From positions 65,048,546 through 65,112,545 of the forward strand of contig NC_081408.1 of assembly GCF_030272615.1 (NCBI RefSeq): a stretch of DNA of 64,000 nucleotides, written 5' to 3'. This DNA comes from Cryptomeria japonica (Eukaryota; Streptophyta; Pinopsida; Cupressales; Cupressaceae). Positions within the stretch are counted from its first letter, which is position 1, and each line of letters opens with the position of its first letter. The position numbers and the translations under genes are program-made. Under the pieces are notes generated by a model. That model ran no database searches. It saw nothing but the letters and a program-made list of their open reading frames with translations, and was not told the origin of the DNA. Positions 46,285-59,134 of the stretch are shown in pieces.

Positions 46285-49200
46285 ATGAAGTACATCTCAT
46301 GGAATGTTAGAGGGTTGGAAGCCCCAGACATAAAGCAAGTTGTTAAACGTTTATTGGACTCTCATAAAGACTTGGACTTTTTGATGCGTCAAGAGCTTAA
46401 AACTATTAATTTTACCTTGGATATTAACCTTAATTTCATATGGAAAGACTCCATCAAAATTTGCTCCAATCACCTCAGGGGTAAAGGTGGTGTTGGCCTG
46501 CTCATTAACCCTAGATGGTCAAACCATATTACTGACAAGGGTTGCTCCCCCTGTAACAGGGTTGTTTGGGCCTCTATTAATATTGACAACACCCTCATTA
46601 GGGTGTGCTCTATTTATGCATCCAATGACTATAAGGAAAGAAGTGCCCTTTGGGATTGGATTGCATCCTTACCTGATATTCCCTGGATCCTTGGAGGAGA
46701 CTTTAATATGATTGAGAATTGTGATGATAAAATGGGGGGTAATGCTTTTGAATGGAAAGGCTTTGAAAAATCCCATTGGGATAGAATGAAATTTAAGAAA
46801 AACCTGTTTGATCCTCTTCTTCATAATAAGGTCGATACAAGGGGTCTCTGGAACACTTGGTGCAATTTCCAAAAAGGTTGTAATAGAATTTATCGTAGAC
46901 TTGACCATTTTTATGCCAATAAAGATGTTTTTTCATTTATTGCTAGTAACCATGGCAATTCTATTGTTGTCTGGCCTTTTAGTCTCTTGGATCACCACCC
47001 TATTTCAGCTCACATCCAACTTCCTAACTCCTTACCTGCTAATGTAGTGGGGCCTAAGAAGTTCATTCTTAACACTAATCTACTGAAAGATATTGATGTT
47101 CTTGCTGCCATTAACCTCATCAAACTCCAAAATAAGGATAATAAGAACTTAGCTTCGCATATTGATAGGTGGAATTATAATGTTGTTTCCTGGTGAAAAC
47201 TCTTGCAAACTATTGGTCAAAAAAGGGCCAAAGACTCTAGATTTGTGGAAATGACTCTTAATCTTAATCTTCTTCACCTTGAAAATGAAATTTAGTTGAC
47301 TCCTTCTTGCTCTGACCTTGCCAACCAAGTGGCAAAAACTAGGGATGCCCTTAGATTACATCAGCAAGTTAAGATCAAGGGGGCAATGATTAGAGCCCGT
47401 AGCCATTGGCTCCAATTTGGCGATAAAGGCTCCAAGTTTTCTTTAATCTTCTTAAACATAAGCAAATCCGGGAAAAGATTGATAGACTTATTGTTGATAA
47501 TCAAGAGATTGTTGGTTTGGACAACATTAAAGAAGCCTTTTCCCTCTTCTACCAAAAAATTTTCACCTTTGAAGACTTTGAGGCTGCCAAAACCCTCAGA
47601 CTTAAATGCAAATCCATCATTCCTTGTAGGATCTCCTAGGGGGAATCTGACCTCCTTAAACAAAATTTCACAATTGATGAAATTCGGAAAGACACCAACT
47701 CCCTCTGCAATGACAAAGCTCTGGGGCCTGATGGGCTCCCAATTGAGTTCTACAAAGCCAATCTTAAGTGGATTTGCTCTAATCTTCTTGATATATACGC
47801 TGAGGCTCTGGGTAAGGGTTCCTTTGGCAATGTTATCAATAAGGGCATTAATAAACTCATACCCAAGGATGGTGACAAGGCCCTCATTAAGAACTGGAGA
47901 CCCATTACCCTTCTCAATGTGTCCTATAAGATCTTGGCTAAAATGTTGGCCATCTGACTGGAAAAGATCCTACCCAAGTTTATCTGCCCCACCCAAACTA
48001 GCTTCATTAAAGGTAGGTATATTCTAGAAAATCTCATCACAAGTTGGGAAGCAATGGAATGGTCTAAAATTTCTAGTCAAGACACTGCTATGTTTCTCCT
48101 TGACTTTGAGAAAGCCTATGATAGGGTGGAATGGGACTTTATTATTACAATGCTTGAAGCCTTTGGATTTCCTAGTGAATTTTGTACTTATGTCAAGGTC
48201 CTCCTTCAAGATGCCTCTGCTCAGATTCAAGTTAATGGCTCCCTCTCCTCTTCCATTAGGCTCTCTTGGTCCATTAGATAGGGCTACCCCTTGGCCCCTG
48301 CTCTCTTCATTATTGCCTCTGACACTTTATTCTACCTCCTTAGGGATAACTCCCTCTCCCCAAAGGTTAATGGGATTAGGCTCCCTGATGATAATGAATT
48401 GATGAATATTCAGTTTGCGGATGACACAACTCTTTTTCTTGAGCTCACCAAGCAAAACATGGATAACCTTAACCTTAAAATCCAATGCTTTGGAACAATT
48501 TCTGGAGCTCGGATCTCCTAGACTAAGTCTACCTTCCTTAGCTAGATGGATCACCCCCCTGACTGGTTTGGACACCTTGGCTACCAATGGGGTGGTCCTA
48601 ACAAAATCGTTAGATACCTTGGAGTTCCCTTCTCAGTGGCCCCTTCCCTCAAAGATATGTGGCTCTAGGTTAAGGAGAAAATTGATAAGAAACTTAGTAA
48701 ATGGAACAATAGATTCCTCTCCTTAGCTGGCAGGGTTCAAGTGTGCCAAAAATTCCTCTCCTCCTATAATATCTACTACTCCTCTACTTGGATGTTTAGC
48801 AACTATTAGATCTTAGAAATTCAAAAGGTTGTTAGATGCTTCCTTTGGTCTGATGGCAAAGGTAATAATAAATCACATGCTGTTAACTGGAAGTGGTGTC
48901 ATATTGAGAAATCTCTTGGTGGCCTTGGATTAAAGGATCTTAGGATCTAAGGTATTGCCCTTGAGTCTAAATGGATCTTCCATTCTCTCAAAGGCCAGGA
49001 ACCTTGGAAGGTTTTAATCAGACACAACATTGAGAGGGCTATCCCTAAGAATGCTAAGTCTTGGAAGGGTTTACCTCTCACTAACCTTGTGGCTGGTGGT
49101 TTTCCTGTTTCTATCCAGGGCACTTGTGTGTTCAAGTCTATTTGGAAAGATTGGGAACATGTTAGGGGGTTTTTGGTCAACACTAGTGTCAATAATGGTG

Positions 49201-50321
49201 ACCTAATTCATGGCGAGAGGTCCTTATGGTGGAACCTCTTCCACACTGGCAAACCCTTGGCCCTTACTCAGGGATGCTCGGCTAGAGCCTAGGCCAGCAA
49301 AGGGATCAAATATCTTATTGATGTTTTGGAACATGATACTCTTATCACGTGGGAAGATCTCAACTCAAAATTTAACCTCCCCCCCTCTCAAAAAAGAACC
49401 TACAACATGATTAAGCAGGCTTGTATTGATTTCGGTCTTCCTAAAGACCATGATGCTGATTCTCATAGATTTCTTTCTTTTAAATGGGGTGATGGTACTA
49501 TTTTGGCTAAAATTAAGGCTCGTAACATTTACTCTGTCTTAGCTTATGTGGCTTCTATCATTAAGCATGTTAACATTTTATGGTATTCTGATCTTCCTGT
49601 TATGCAGTGGCAAAAGACCTTCAACATGCTATGGAAAAGTTCGATCGAGCCAAAAATCAAGTGCTTTAAATGGCTTATGATACTTAATAGACTTCCTCTA
49701 TGGAGGAATTATGATAATAATAATTTGTTCTCTATTTGTAAACTTCCTGAGACTGGTAGGCATATTTTCTTTGATTGCTGCATTGCTAAGGAAATCTGGT
49801 TAATGTTTGGCTTTTCTATCCCTAATCTTCTGAATACTATGGAAATTATTTCTAGGCACATTAAAGGATTGAAAAAGGATGCTAATATCTTTTGGTTTAA
49901 TTTATCTGCCAATATTCTTTGGTATATTTGGAAAATTAGGAATGTTGATAGGTTTGAAGACCAAGCTAGGGCCCTTACTGAATCCTTTTGAAGACTCACG
50001 TTCTTCAAAATTGTCGTGCAGGTTGCCTCTACTATGAATGCTGAGAGGCACAAGCTCTTGAGGTTCCTCAAGGATGGTCACGCCACCATGTTCATCAATG
50101 AGATGAAGGATGGTTATGTGTGGAGGCGCACCGAGGACAACCTATCCTCCTTTGAGGAGGCTCTCAAGAAGCTAAACAACGAAATTAAAGATAGCAGGGA
50201 GCCCTCCTATGCCCAAGTTGAGATGCTGGCATAGATTCAGAGTCAGAAGACCATTGTTTGGATGGAAGGACCTCAGGGATGGACGACATGGGTTGAAGCC
50301 CATGATGACATCCTTTCTTGA
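46285..50321 (+). pseudogene. LINE-3 ORF2: endonuclease and reverse transcriptase
   Basis: ATG 46285 gives MKYISWNVRGLEAP and a 304-codon endonuclease with Glu in RQELKT, Asp in GGDFNM and LLDHHPIS near the end (usually SDHHP, so the catalytic Asp of that motif pair needs checking). A TGA at 47194-47196 and frameshifts follow. RT reads GPDGLPIEFYKAN, LIPKDGDK, TSFIKGRYI, LLDFEKAYDRVEW and IQFADDTTLFLE at about 48405-48440. A TAG at 48519-48521 replaces a probable Trp. zf-RVT lies at about 49620-49800 (FKWLMILNRLP). The frame carries on past a TGA (49989) and TAG (50232) to TGA 50319-50321. Confidence 0.86.
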
Positions 50322-50499
50322 TGCTTTTGTTGACTTCTCATGATGCAGTTAGTTTGTTAGTACTCTTTTGTGCAGATTACGCACCCTATTGTTACTTTGG
50401 TTTTTGTTGTCCTGTGGCGGTGACAACTTTGTTTTGCTGAGGCTTGGCCTCCTTGTTCTGGAGACTCTCAATTTCTAATATAAAAAAATTAAATTTGAT

Positions 50500-52060
50500 C
50501 AATCTATAAAATATAAATATTAAAATAAATATTGAATAATATTTTTATTAATAAAAGATACAAATAAAATAATTGTAAAGCAAAAAAATGCAGAATAAAC
50601 TTTTGTAGGAAATAAACTTATAATTAGACCCCTTATCTTCTTCAATATACTTATTTGGAAGGAAAAATATAAGCAAATCTATCTCAGATAATGGTTATTC
50701 ATTTGCCTTATTGGAATGTTACTTGTTATTGCTTAGTATCTCACCACTTTTCGGAACTCAAAAAAATTGTGAACAAGGCCCATTTCTTATCATAATAGAA
50801 ATTAGAATCATCAGATTTCCACAATCCATAATGATAAATCTATTGTTGCTTATGGATTTGATTGTGTGACTTTATTTGCATCAACATTACGGATCACATT
50901 CATTCTTATCATGGCATTCTCTAAACATCCTGATGATAGATAAAGTCACACAATCAAATCCAGAAACAACAATAGATTTATAATAGAAATTGACATGCTG
51001 CATGCCACTTAGCTTAGCTGTGTGACAACCTGTTCTTTTGTCAGATCACCTTCCCTTACAACCATGAAATGACATGTCTGATTAGCTTGCAACCATGAAG
51101 GAATTGTAATTGGAGACTACTTTATGATATATAAAAAGTATCTTATTGCTTGAGAGGGTAAGAATAATTGGAAACTAAGATAGATCAAACCTATAGTACA
51201 ACGGACACAGGTTCGATTTGTAAGGCTGATAATTTTGGTGGGTCAATTTGTGAGCTTGATATTTTAGGAAACAAATCTACAAAAGGTGATCGAGGCAATA
51301 TCTAGAATGATACCAGTAACAGTAATGTAAGTCTTAATTAAGACAATCATGTTGGTGTGGAAAATTTACTGACTAATTTAATGTGTATTGTCTAATTGAT
51401 ATTGAATAGATGTTAAAAGACTATCATTTTATAGATGGAAAACACTATTATAATGTCCTATAATCCTATTCCAATATATATTTATATATTTGCTATCTTT
51501 ATCCTTTTGAAAAATAACACAAGATTGGGAAAAATGTGAATTGGGATTTGTCATTTGGTTTGTGAATATCATTCCTCCATTTTTAGTTTGAGTTTATTCC
51601 AATCTCCATTGTTAAATTTCATATGCCTTATTACTCATAACTTATGTACTTTTTGGTTCATTAAGATATCTTTGATGATTATGCACACACTGTTCATGGC
51701 CGCGGTTAATGGTCCTTTCGTACATCATGATAGCGACGTGTTAGTCAATCGCAGCCATTTATTGCAAAATCAATGGTATAATCTGTGCTGCCATTTTGGA
51801 GCCAGAATAGACACATCCATTTGTCCATTAGCTTGAGCATCTAGTCAGCATTGACTTCTATGAGATATTCTTTGTTTACTTTACCAATGTTTTTTTTCTT
51901 TAAACTATGGAATGAGATTGTACTGATGTTATGATGATAATGCTTAGTTGTAAGTCATTGTACACCTCATACTTCAACCATTAGTACAATTTCACTAGTC
52001 TGATCTGTAAACTATTTGATATAAATATACAAACTACATATAGAATTGCATATTCACGTA
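50500..52060. repeat. Segmental duplication unit B, last part (gene lost)
   Basis: 50690-51330 matches the SWEET 3' flank of unit A (13040-13640) and unit C (62350-62870), including the GACATGCTGCA and TTAGCTTGCAACCATGAAGG stretches. 51550-52050 matches unit C at 63515-63810 (GCATCTAGTCAGCATTGACTTC; TGCTTAGTT(G)TAAG). No SWEET exon follows. At 52060 the sequence goes directly into the start of unit C. So this unit has no gene copy left, by deletion or unequal exchange. A 176-bp fold-back insertion lies at 50804-50979. Confidence 0.75.
50792..50991. mobile_element. 176-bp fold-back insertion with 12-bp target duplication (unclassified)
   Basis: The insert 50804-50979 is flanked by ATAATAGAAATT at 50792-50803 and 50980-50991. 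The corresponding points in unit A (about 13290-13305) and unit C (about 62585-62605) have no insert. Inside, 50834-50875 is nearly a perfect reverse complement of 50940-50981 (about 42-bp arms with a handful of mismatches, 64-bp loop). The right arm reaches the insert's end; the left has about 30 bp outside the arm. A 12-bp duplication with fold-back arms would fit a Mutator-like MITE or other small non-autonomous element. No family is assigned. Confidence 0.7.
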
Positions 52061-53361
52061 ATAAAATCAGATACGGTCCCTAAATTGTATTTTGAGTTAG
52101 CTCTAACGAAATTTAATTCCCCTTAAGATGAATAATCAATACTGATTCTTAAAATTAAAAAATTACAAATAAAAAATCAAATGCCAAGCCTATTTTCTGC
52201 AGGAGGTGAAGCTCACGAATATTTTGGATTATACCGTACTATTATCTGTCCTCAAATGACATTTTTGTACGTCTTCTTGAACCTTTATTATATTTTAAGA
52301 TAGTGGCTAACAGAAAGGATATTGGAAGTCAATATAACCACGCTAGACAAAGCCACATGTTTTTATTGTGGACAACAAAAATCAGATACTGTCCAGTGTA
52401 CTTTATTTTCAATCAGATAACCATGCAAAGATATATTGCATGAATGAATTGTAATCTATGAAGAAAAGTGATGTGTTTGTTGGTATAATTTTTCATTGTC
52501 AATGTTTTTATAAAATAAAAGAATAACAATTATTTTTATGAATTGCATAATTAAAAATATTTCAATTATTCTGATGAATTAGAGTCAATTTTTCTCTGTT
52601 TTTTATGAAAATATATTAAGTAGTCATTCATTTCTATAGCTGCAATATAATTCTTTTTTCATATAAATTTTATTCATATAATTGAATGTGGTAAAATTGA
52701 CATATTGAAAAAAAACAAATATTTGAATATTTAATGTTTCTTTAAATAACATAAAGAGCTTTTAGATATTAAGAGATTATATTTTATTTCTTGTTATTAC
52801 TAATAAAAAAAAAAATATTCTTAATGTTCATTACTTCAAATTGTAAACTTCAAACGGCATTAATACAACAAGAATTTATTATTTTTCATCTGAATTATGC
52901 TAAATAGTTTCTTTAATTGAATATGAGAAAATCATAAGTTTGAACTATTGATTTTAATCAAAAAGTAGTGTCGTAATCATTAAATATTGGAAGAGCTTTT
53001 TTGGGTGTGACAATTAATAAATTATTTCAAGTGACCACCTCCCAACACATGAATGAAATGTTTTTCTTTTTAATTGTGAACTCTTCCATTTCAATGTTTT
53101 TGATATGACAATTGTCATTGTACAGATGACCTCACATAGTCATGCTTAATTATTATAAAAACCATGCCAAAAAATTGAGAATGGATGGATAGTACATTCA
53201 TCAAAGAGATGGTGGGAAATCTATTCTTGTCACTAAATACATATAGTTATATGTGAAACTTGAGATAAGGATTGAAGCCATTTATCCAATAGAAAACTAA
53301 TTAGATCATTTTATAAAAGAAAATAAAGAAATTTGCTCGGTGAGATTGAGAAAATGAATAC
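52061..53361. repeat. Segmental duplication unit C, first part
   Basis: 52063-52500 matches 11606-11990 closely (CAAATGCCAAGCC, TCTTGAACCTTTAT, CACGCTAGAC, CAATCAGATA(A/T)CCATGC) and 33065-33215 in part. 52550-52750 matches 33200-33350 and 12020-12080. 52800-53361 is AT-rich with no clear partner and ends at the poly(T) of a minus-strand LINE. Confidence 0.75.
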
Positions 53362-53374
53362 TTTTTTTTTTTTT

Positions 53375-54894
53375 GATAAAAGTGGATCACACCATTGAAC
53401 TATATTAATTTTTAAATGTTTTTAACAATGTTTGGTTCAAAGAGCACTGAAGGGAAAGAACCAGTAAGAAAACGCTTCAATATTGCTCAAGTAACACAAG
53501 CCTATCTACCCATTACAAAATGCCCATTGGCATAGTTCATCCAAAAAACCCATCCCAATTACATAAGCCTCATTAGATATAAAGGAGCTATTAGAGGAAG
53601 CATACAGAAGGAAAAAATTGAAGTATGATCTCAGAAAGGTGTATAGCCATTGCTGCTAAAAACTCCAATCTGAACCACCCCTGTCTATGAAACACAATTC
53701 TCCAAACCACTGGTTAGAATCACACCACATAGCAGAAGGGAAACCATACTAAGAGACCCTATCAATATAAAAGTTGTGAGCAAGCATAACATAACCCAAA
53801 TGAGGAGAAGGAGAGGATGCTGGAGACTTTGAGGAGCCAAAATAAAACCAAACCACTTGAATCTCCATAGAAGCAGCGAAGAAAAGAGAAACAAGAGGAG
53901 GAACCATCTCAGATACCAATTAATATACAGATTCCAAGATCTCAAAGACAACCACCGGCCACCAATTCGAAGCAAAATCTTTCAGATAAAACAAAGCATC
54001 TTATCAGGCAATAAACAATAAAATAGAAGAAAGAGAAATAAGAAGGCCAACCACAGAGCCTCAATATATATCGCTCCCACACATGAAGCATTATGAAATA
54101 GCAATTTCATATGGGAAACCTCCTCAAATGTGCAAAGCTCATCATTGAACTATGATGACTAAAGATCATTCCTTATATGGATAAAGAGAAAACCAGGCTG
54201 GCAGCATGAAATCATCCAAGCATAATGAGGTATGAGCATGCCACAAAACTATAACTCCCACTGAATACCTAGACATGAATCAATCTATCAACTCAAAATA
54301 ATCATCAGTAAATGAACGAACAAGGGAAACACACGCATAAAGCATACTCAAGCAATGATACCCAAGACAACCTTCCAAACAAACAAACATTTAATGTTTA
54401 CATCCTAGATAATACGCTAAACAAACCCGAGTACTCAAATTACTTTCATAATCAGGAAAATACAGTATTATTCATGAGATGTAAACCACAACAGACCTAT
54501 AAAGAGAAAAAACAACACATGCCAAGCCAACAAGCACATGATTGCAGTCCCCACACCCTCCTTGTTCCATGCAGATATACTTACCGAATATGACATTAAC
54601 AAGGGAGTAATCATAAGGCTAACAACACCCTCCTCAATATCACATATGAAAGAAAAGTCACACCCAACAAGGAGTATAATGAGGGCTACAATCATGCCCA
54701 AATAATTTTACTATTACAAGACACACGATTGCAACCTGCACACTCCCCTTGCTCTGTACAGAGATACTTACCAAATATGCCATTAAACAAGGGAGTTATG
54801 ATAAGGCATACAACACCCTCCACCATGTCATATGCGAAAGAAAAACCACATCCAACAAGGAGTGTAATACAGGCTACAAGCATGCACAATCTAT
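53375..54894 (-). other. 3' UTR of LINE-4 with a 188-bp tandem duplication
   Basis: About 1.5 kb downstream of the RNase H stop. Its 3'-most 170 bp match LINE-2 32520-32700. At 54535-54722 and 54723-54900 two diverged copies of about 188 bp lie head to tail. Each contains CACxxGATTGCAxxCxxCACxC, AGATACTTACC and CAACAAGGAGT. Small frames over each copy encode similar hydrophobic peptides only because of the duplication. Confidence 0.65.
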
Positions 54895-54900
54895 TTAAAA
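54535..54900. repeat. 188-bp tandem repeat, two diverged copies
   Basis: 54535-54722 and 54723-54900 align along their whole length with roughly one difference in five or six bases by eye. Shared blocks include ATTAAxCAAGGGAGTxAT, ACAACACCCTCC and CCAACAAGGAGT. They lie in the LINE-4 3' UTR, just after the RNase H stop. Confidence 0.75.
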
Positions 54901-57900
54901 AAGAATACTAATACAAGAGGTCAGGATATCTCGAGGGAAAACCTCCAAATATTCAGCCCCTTCAACAATAGCCCTATTAGCCAAGTAATCTGCAATAGAA
55001 TTTATCTCCCTATAACAGTGAGAGATAGAAAAGGTAGAAAAACACTTCAACTGTGTAAGGATGCACTCTAACAAGTACTGCAGATGCCAAGAGACACATT
55101 TCTTAGCAGAAATTGACTGAAAGACCAACATTGAATCTCCTTCAACAATAGTGTCCTTAATTCCCAAGGATATGGCAAGATCGAGACCAAAATATAATGC
55201 TCAAAATTCAGCAACATTATTCGTGTAGACACCAATATGTTTGCCAGTAGCTTTAACAATCTTAGAATTATGATAAAAAATGACTACCCCAACCCTAGCC
55301 TTCCCTGGATTGTCCTTAGCAGCCCCACCAAAATTTAACTTAATTGAGAATTGAGGGGGGGGCATCCATTTAACCATCCTACATTTGGCAAGCAAGGACA
55401 TTCTAGTAGTTACTGCCCCATGTGAAGGGATGACTCGAAGTGAGCTCCATTTCCATGTAACCTAATTATTCCAATGAGAAAAGGACCTAAGTTGTTCCAG
55501 ATTTTTATAGATATAAGAAAGAACCACCTCAGAAATAGAGGATTGGATCTTGTCAATAACCTCCTTCAGCGAAGTAGACTTATGATTAAAAATTCTAGGA
55601 TTCCTCTCCAACTAGATGCTCCAAATAACAATAGAAGGCACCACAATCCAGATAGAGGAGTAAAAAGAGGATGAATACAACAAAGGCCAGGCCCGAAAAT
55701 GTGATAATAAACTGGGGTTCACAACCGAGGACTATCCAAGAATTCCAAATAACCAATACCAATAGTCCATAGCAAACGGACAATGCAAGAACACACGATC
55801 CATGGTTTCCATAAAAAAGCTACAAAACACACAAGGAAAAGCCGCAATAATCCCCAACCTATCCAATCTCATCCCAATGAGGACCCTATCTTTAATTGCC
55901 AACCACGCAAAAGAACCTTCTATAGGAAGACACGTCGAATGCCAAAAAGGATGAGAAGGCCAATGGAAAGAAGAAGAGGACTGAGACAAGGATTTATACC
56001 CCTCTTTTACTGAATAGGAACCTGAAGCACTTTTAGTCCAAACCAAAATATCCTCTTTATTTTGGAACACAAGAGATCTATTATGAAGTTCTACCTCAAA
56101 AGCAACTCTAAGCTCATTCTGAATGGGTAGAAAAGCAATAGACTTCCATTGAGATACTGGATAAGGATCTGAAGAATCAATGGCAAAATAATCAGCAACA
56201 AAAACCTCCTAGAGATTAGAAAGAATATCAGACAATGGAGACCAATCTCGAATGGAAGATAATGTAGGATGACCATTCCAGACTTCATCCCAAAACTGAG
56301 CCTTCTTCCCATTATGAACAACTCAAGACAGGTGCGGAAGGATGATCGAATGACAACTAACTAGAAAATTCCAAAAAGCTGAACCTTTTGGAAGAGATGA
56401 GGCTATGAAAATCCTCTCTCTAGGGGCACCCCTTATATAGTTCGTAAGCATAATAGATGCCTACTTACACGATGTAACCTTATATAATTTCAAGACAAGT
56501 TTAGCCCCCAATGCTTTATTCTAAGATAGTAAATCTCGAATGCCTGCACCTCCCAACTCTTTACGAAGGTAAACTTTATCCCAAGCTAGAAGGGGAAGAT
56601 TCTTTTTGCTCCCAATGTTATCATTCCAAAGAAAGGATCTTAGAGACACCTTGAGATCCTTAATAACTTCAGGAGGTGTTTTCAAAATAGATATCAAGTA
56701 TATAAGAATGGCATTAAGTACTGACTTAATTAGAAGAATCTTACCTGCCATTGTGAGCGATTTATGGTTCCAGGAGGAAATTCTAGACGATGTCACATGC
56801 ACCACTTTATCCCAAAAAATAGCTTTATCAGACCCAACGAAAAAAGGAATGCCTAATTATTTGAAAGGAAAAGCGCCCACTTGAACGCCCCAAAAATGAG
56901 TGAGCCTCTTCTTGACCAAAGGGGAGACATTTAAAAAGAAAACCTTGGACTTTAAGACATTCACTTTCTGACCAGAAAAAGAAGAGTAGTCAACAATAAT
57001 CTTCTTGATTACTCTAGCCTCTGTCAAAGAAGAAGAACCGAACAGAAGAGTATCATCTGCAGAAAGATAATGGGATTGTGACACAGGATAGCCCTCCATT
57101 CTAATACCCCTCGATAGACTAGATGTTGAAGCATTAGAAATGGCTCGGCCTAAAGCCTCTGCTAGGAGTATAAACAGAAAACGTGACAAAGGATCTCCTT
57201 GCCTAACCCCCCGAGAGGAAGAAAAAAATCCAGAAGGTGATCCATTAATCAAAACCAAAAAATGAGCAGAAGAAATGCAAGAGAAGACCCATTTAATCCA
57301 ACTATGAGAAAATCCAAAGTGCTTTAATATGGCAACAAGAGACTACTAGATCACCCGATCATAAGCTTTAAGCATGTCAAGTTTCAGAATCATAGCACGA
57401 ATTTTATGTCTCGCAATGGAGTGCAAAATCTCATGAATGACAATTGCACTCTGTGGAGTTTCCCTATTAGGCACAAAGCCACCTTGGTCAATAGAAATAA
57501 TCTTAGGAAGAATTGTGGCCAATCTAATGAAATTACCTTAGTGAAAATTTTGTATAGAGTATTACAAAGAGCAATAAGACAAAAATCAAAAAAGCAGCTG
57601 GGATGATCTGCTTTGGGAATAATAGAAATAAGTGTATTGTTAAGTTCCTTCAAAATATTTTTGTTCGTCGTAGGCTCTTCCAATGCTAATAAAACATCAT
57701 TTCCACAAAGTCCCAACACCTTTGAAAAAATAAAGTCGTAAACCCATCTGGACTTGAGGCCTTTTCTGGATGCATGGAAAAAACCACCCCTCTTAATTCT
57801 TCCAAAGAGAAGGAAGCCATAAGCATCTTATTATCCTCATGACTAACTAACGGGGGGACCAAATTTATAAAATTAGTATCTAAAGAAACAAGCTCAGCCG

Positions 57901-59134
57901 ATAGCAGAGACTTAAAGAAATTAACTGCTTCAACAACAATATCATTCTCATTTGATAAACTATTCCCCTAAGAATCAATAATATAGGAGATTCTATTACG
58001 TTGATGCCTTAACATAGTGGAAGAGTGAAAAAAATTGGTATTTCTCTCCCCCTCTGATAACCAAAGATCCCTTGATTTCTGCCTCCAATAAGATTCTTCC
58101 CTAGCTAAAACTTCCTCCAATTGAATTTTCAAATACTTAAGCCTATCAAAAGACATGGAAGGCATACTCAAGCTCAAGACGATTTTATTAATCTTTTCTA
58201 TTTCCTCTTGAATCCTAGCTTTTTCCCGAAAGATGTCCTTAAAATGAGAAGTATTCCAAACTCTAATTTTATTTTTCAGAAAAACCAATATCCTAGATAT
58301 TTGAAACATCCTTGATCCATGAACATACAGAGCAGACACCCACCATTGCCCTAAAAGAGGCAAAAAATATTGATCCCTAGACCATATCGACTCAAATTTA
58401 AAAGGAAGCTTCCTAGGAGCTCTATCCTCAAGGATCGAAAGCAGTATAGGAAAGTAATCCGACCCAAGAAAGGATAAGACTAAGGAAAAGAAGTCCTGCC
58501 TAGAATTATACCAGTTATCAGATACCAAAAATCGATCCAATCTTTTAGCAATTTGACAGAAATATTTCCGCATATTAGTCTAGATAAAAGGACCATTCTG
58601 AGGTTTACAATTAACTAAGCTCAATTTGCTGATAAAGAGGCAAAAGTAAAAAATAATGTGTTTATTAGGGATAATCCCCATAAATTTCTCTTCTAAACAG
58701 GAAATTGCATTAAAATCCCTCCCAAAGACGAAAAAGGCATTCATTAAATGAGAAGCAACCAAGGCCAGACTTTCCCAAACCTTCCTTTTTTCCACCAACC
58801 CAACAGGGCCATAGACATTAAAAAGCCAAAATTTAATATTTGATAGCCTACTTTTAACTAACCCAAGCATCCAATTTGATGAAGAGGTGACCAAAGAGAG
58901 GTCCACAGTAGAATCTTTCCAAATAAAAGCAAGGCCTCTAGACACCCCTAAGGAAGGAGAGGCACAAAACTTCCAAGATCTCCAAGAGGTAAATAACATA
59001 TCTGCTAAAGGTATATCCAATTTGGTTTCTTGCAACATCACAATATCACACTTCATTAAGTCCAACTAAGACTTAATAAAGAGTCTCTTGTTAGGGGCAT
59101 TTAAGCCCTTAACATTCTAGGATATTATCTTCAT
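54895..59134 (-). pseudogene. LINE-4 ORF2: endonuclease, RT, zf-RVT, RNase H
   Basis: ATG 59134-59132 overlaps the ORF1 stop in an ATGA. The endonuclease starts MKIIS, a TAG (59119-59117, Trp expected), NVKGLNAPNKRL, then MLQETKL, VFGRDFNA and LDRFLVS. RT appears in several frames: EKASSPDGFTT, then after shifts GVRQGDPLSRFLFILLAEAL and LSADDTLLFG (about 57057-57090, where F-A-D-D has become S-A-D-D). SSWNHKSLTMAGKILLIKS follows at 56720-56775. RNase H (55350-54950) reads LNFGGAAKDNP (first Asp changed to Gly), NVAEF, VEGDSMLV and INSIADYLAN. Region 57260-57720 is densely damaged. Confidence 0.85.

Larger units (their letters stand above)
43884..50499 (+). mobile_element. Full-length L1-type LINE without RNase H (LINE-3 of this window)
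   Basis: A 15-bp direct repeat (AAAATTAAATTTGAT) at 43884-43898 and 50485-50499 brackets the insert. The same target sequence, uninterrupted and diverged, is visible in unit A near 12840-12860. The element has a 5' UTR with tandem repeats, ORF1 with a CCHC knuckle, ORF2 with endonuclease, RT and zf-RVT, and a short A-rich tail. No RNase H follows zf-RVT, unlike the other three LINEs here, so this is a separate lineage. Both ORFs are broken. Confidence 0.9.

Noticed and set aside
45686-47663. Minus-strand frames of 78-145 codons
   Set aside because: Shadows of LINE-3 ORF1/ORF2, whose + strand frames carry recognisable motifs.
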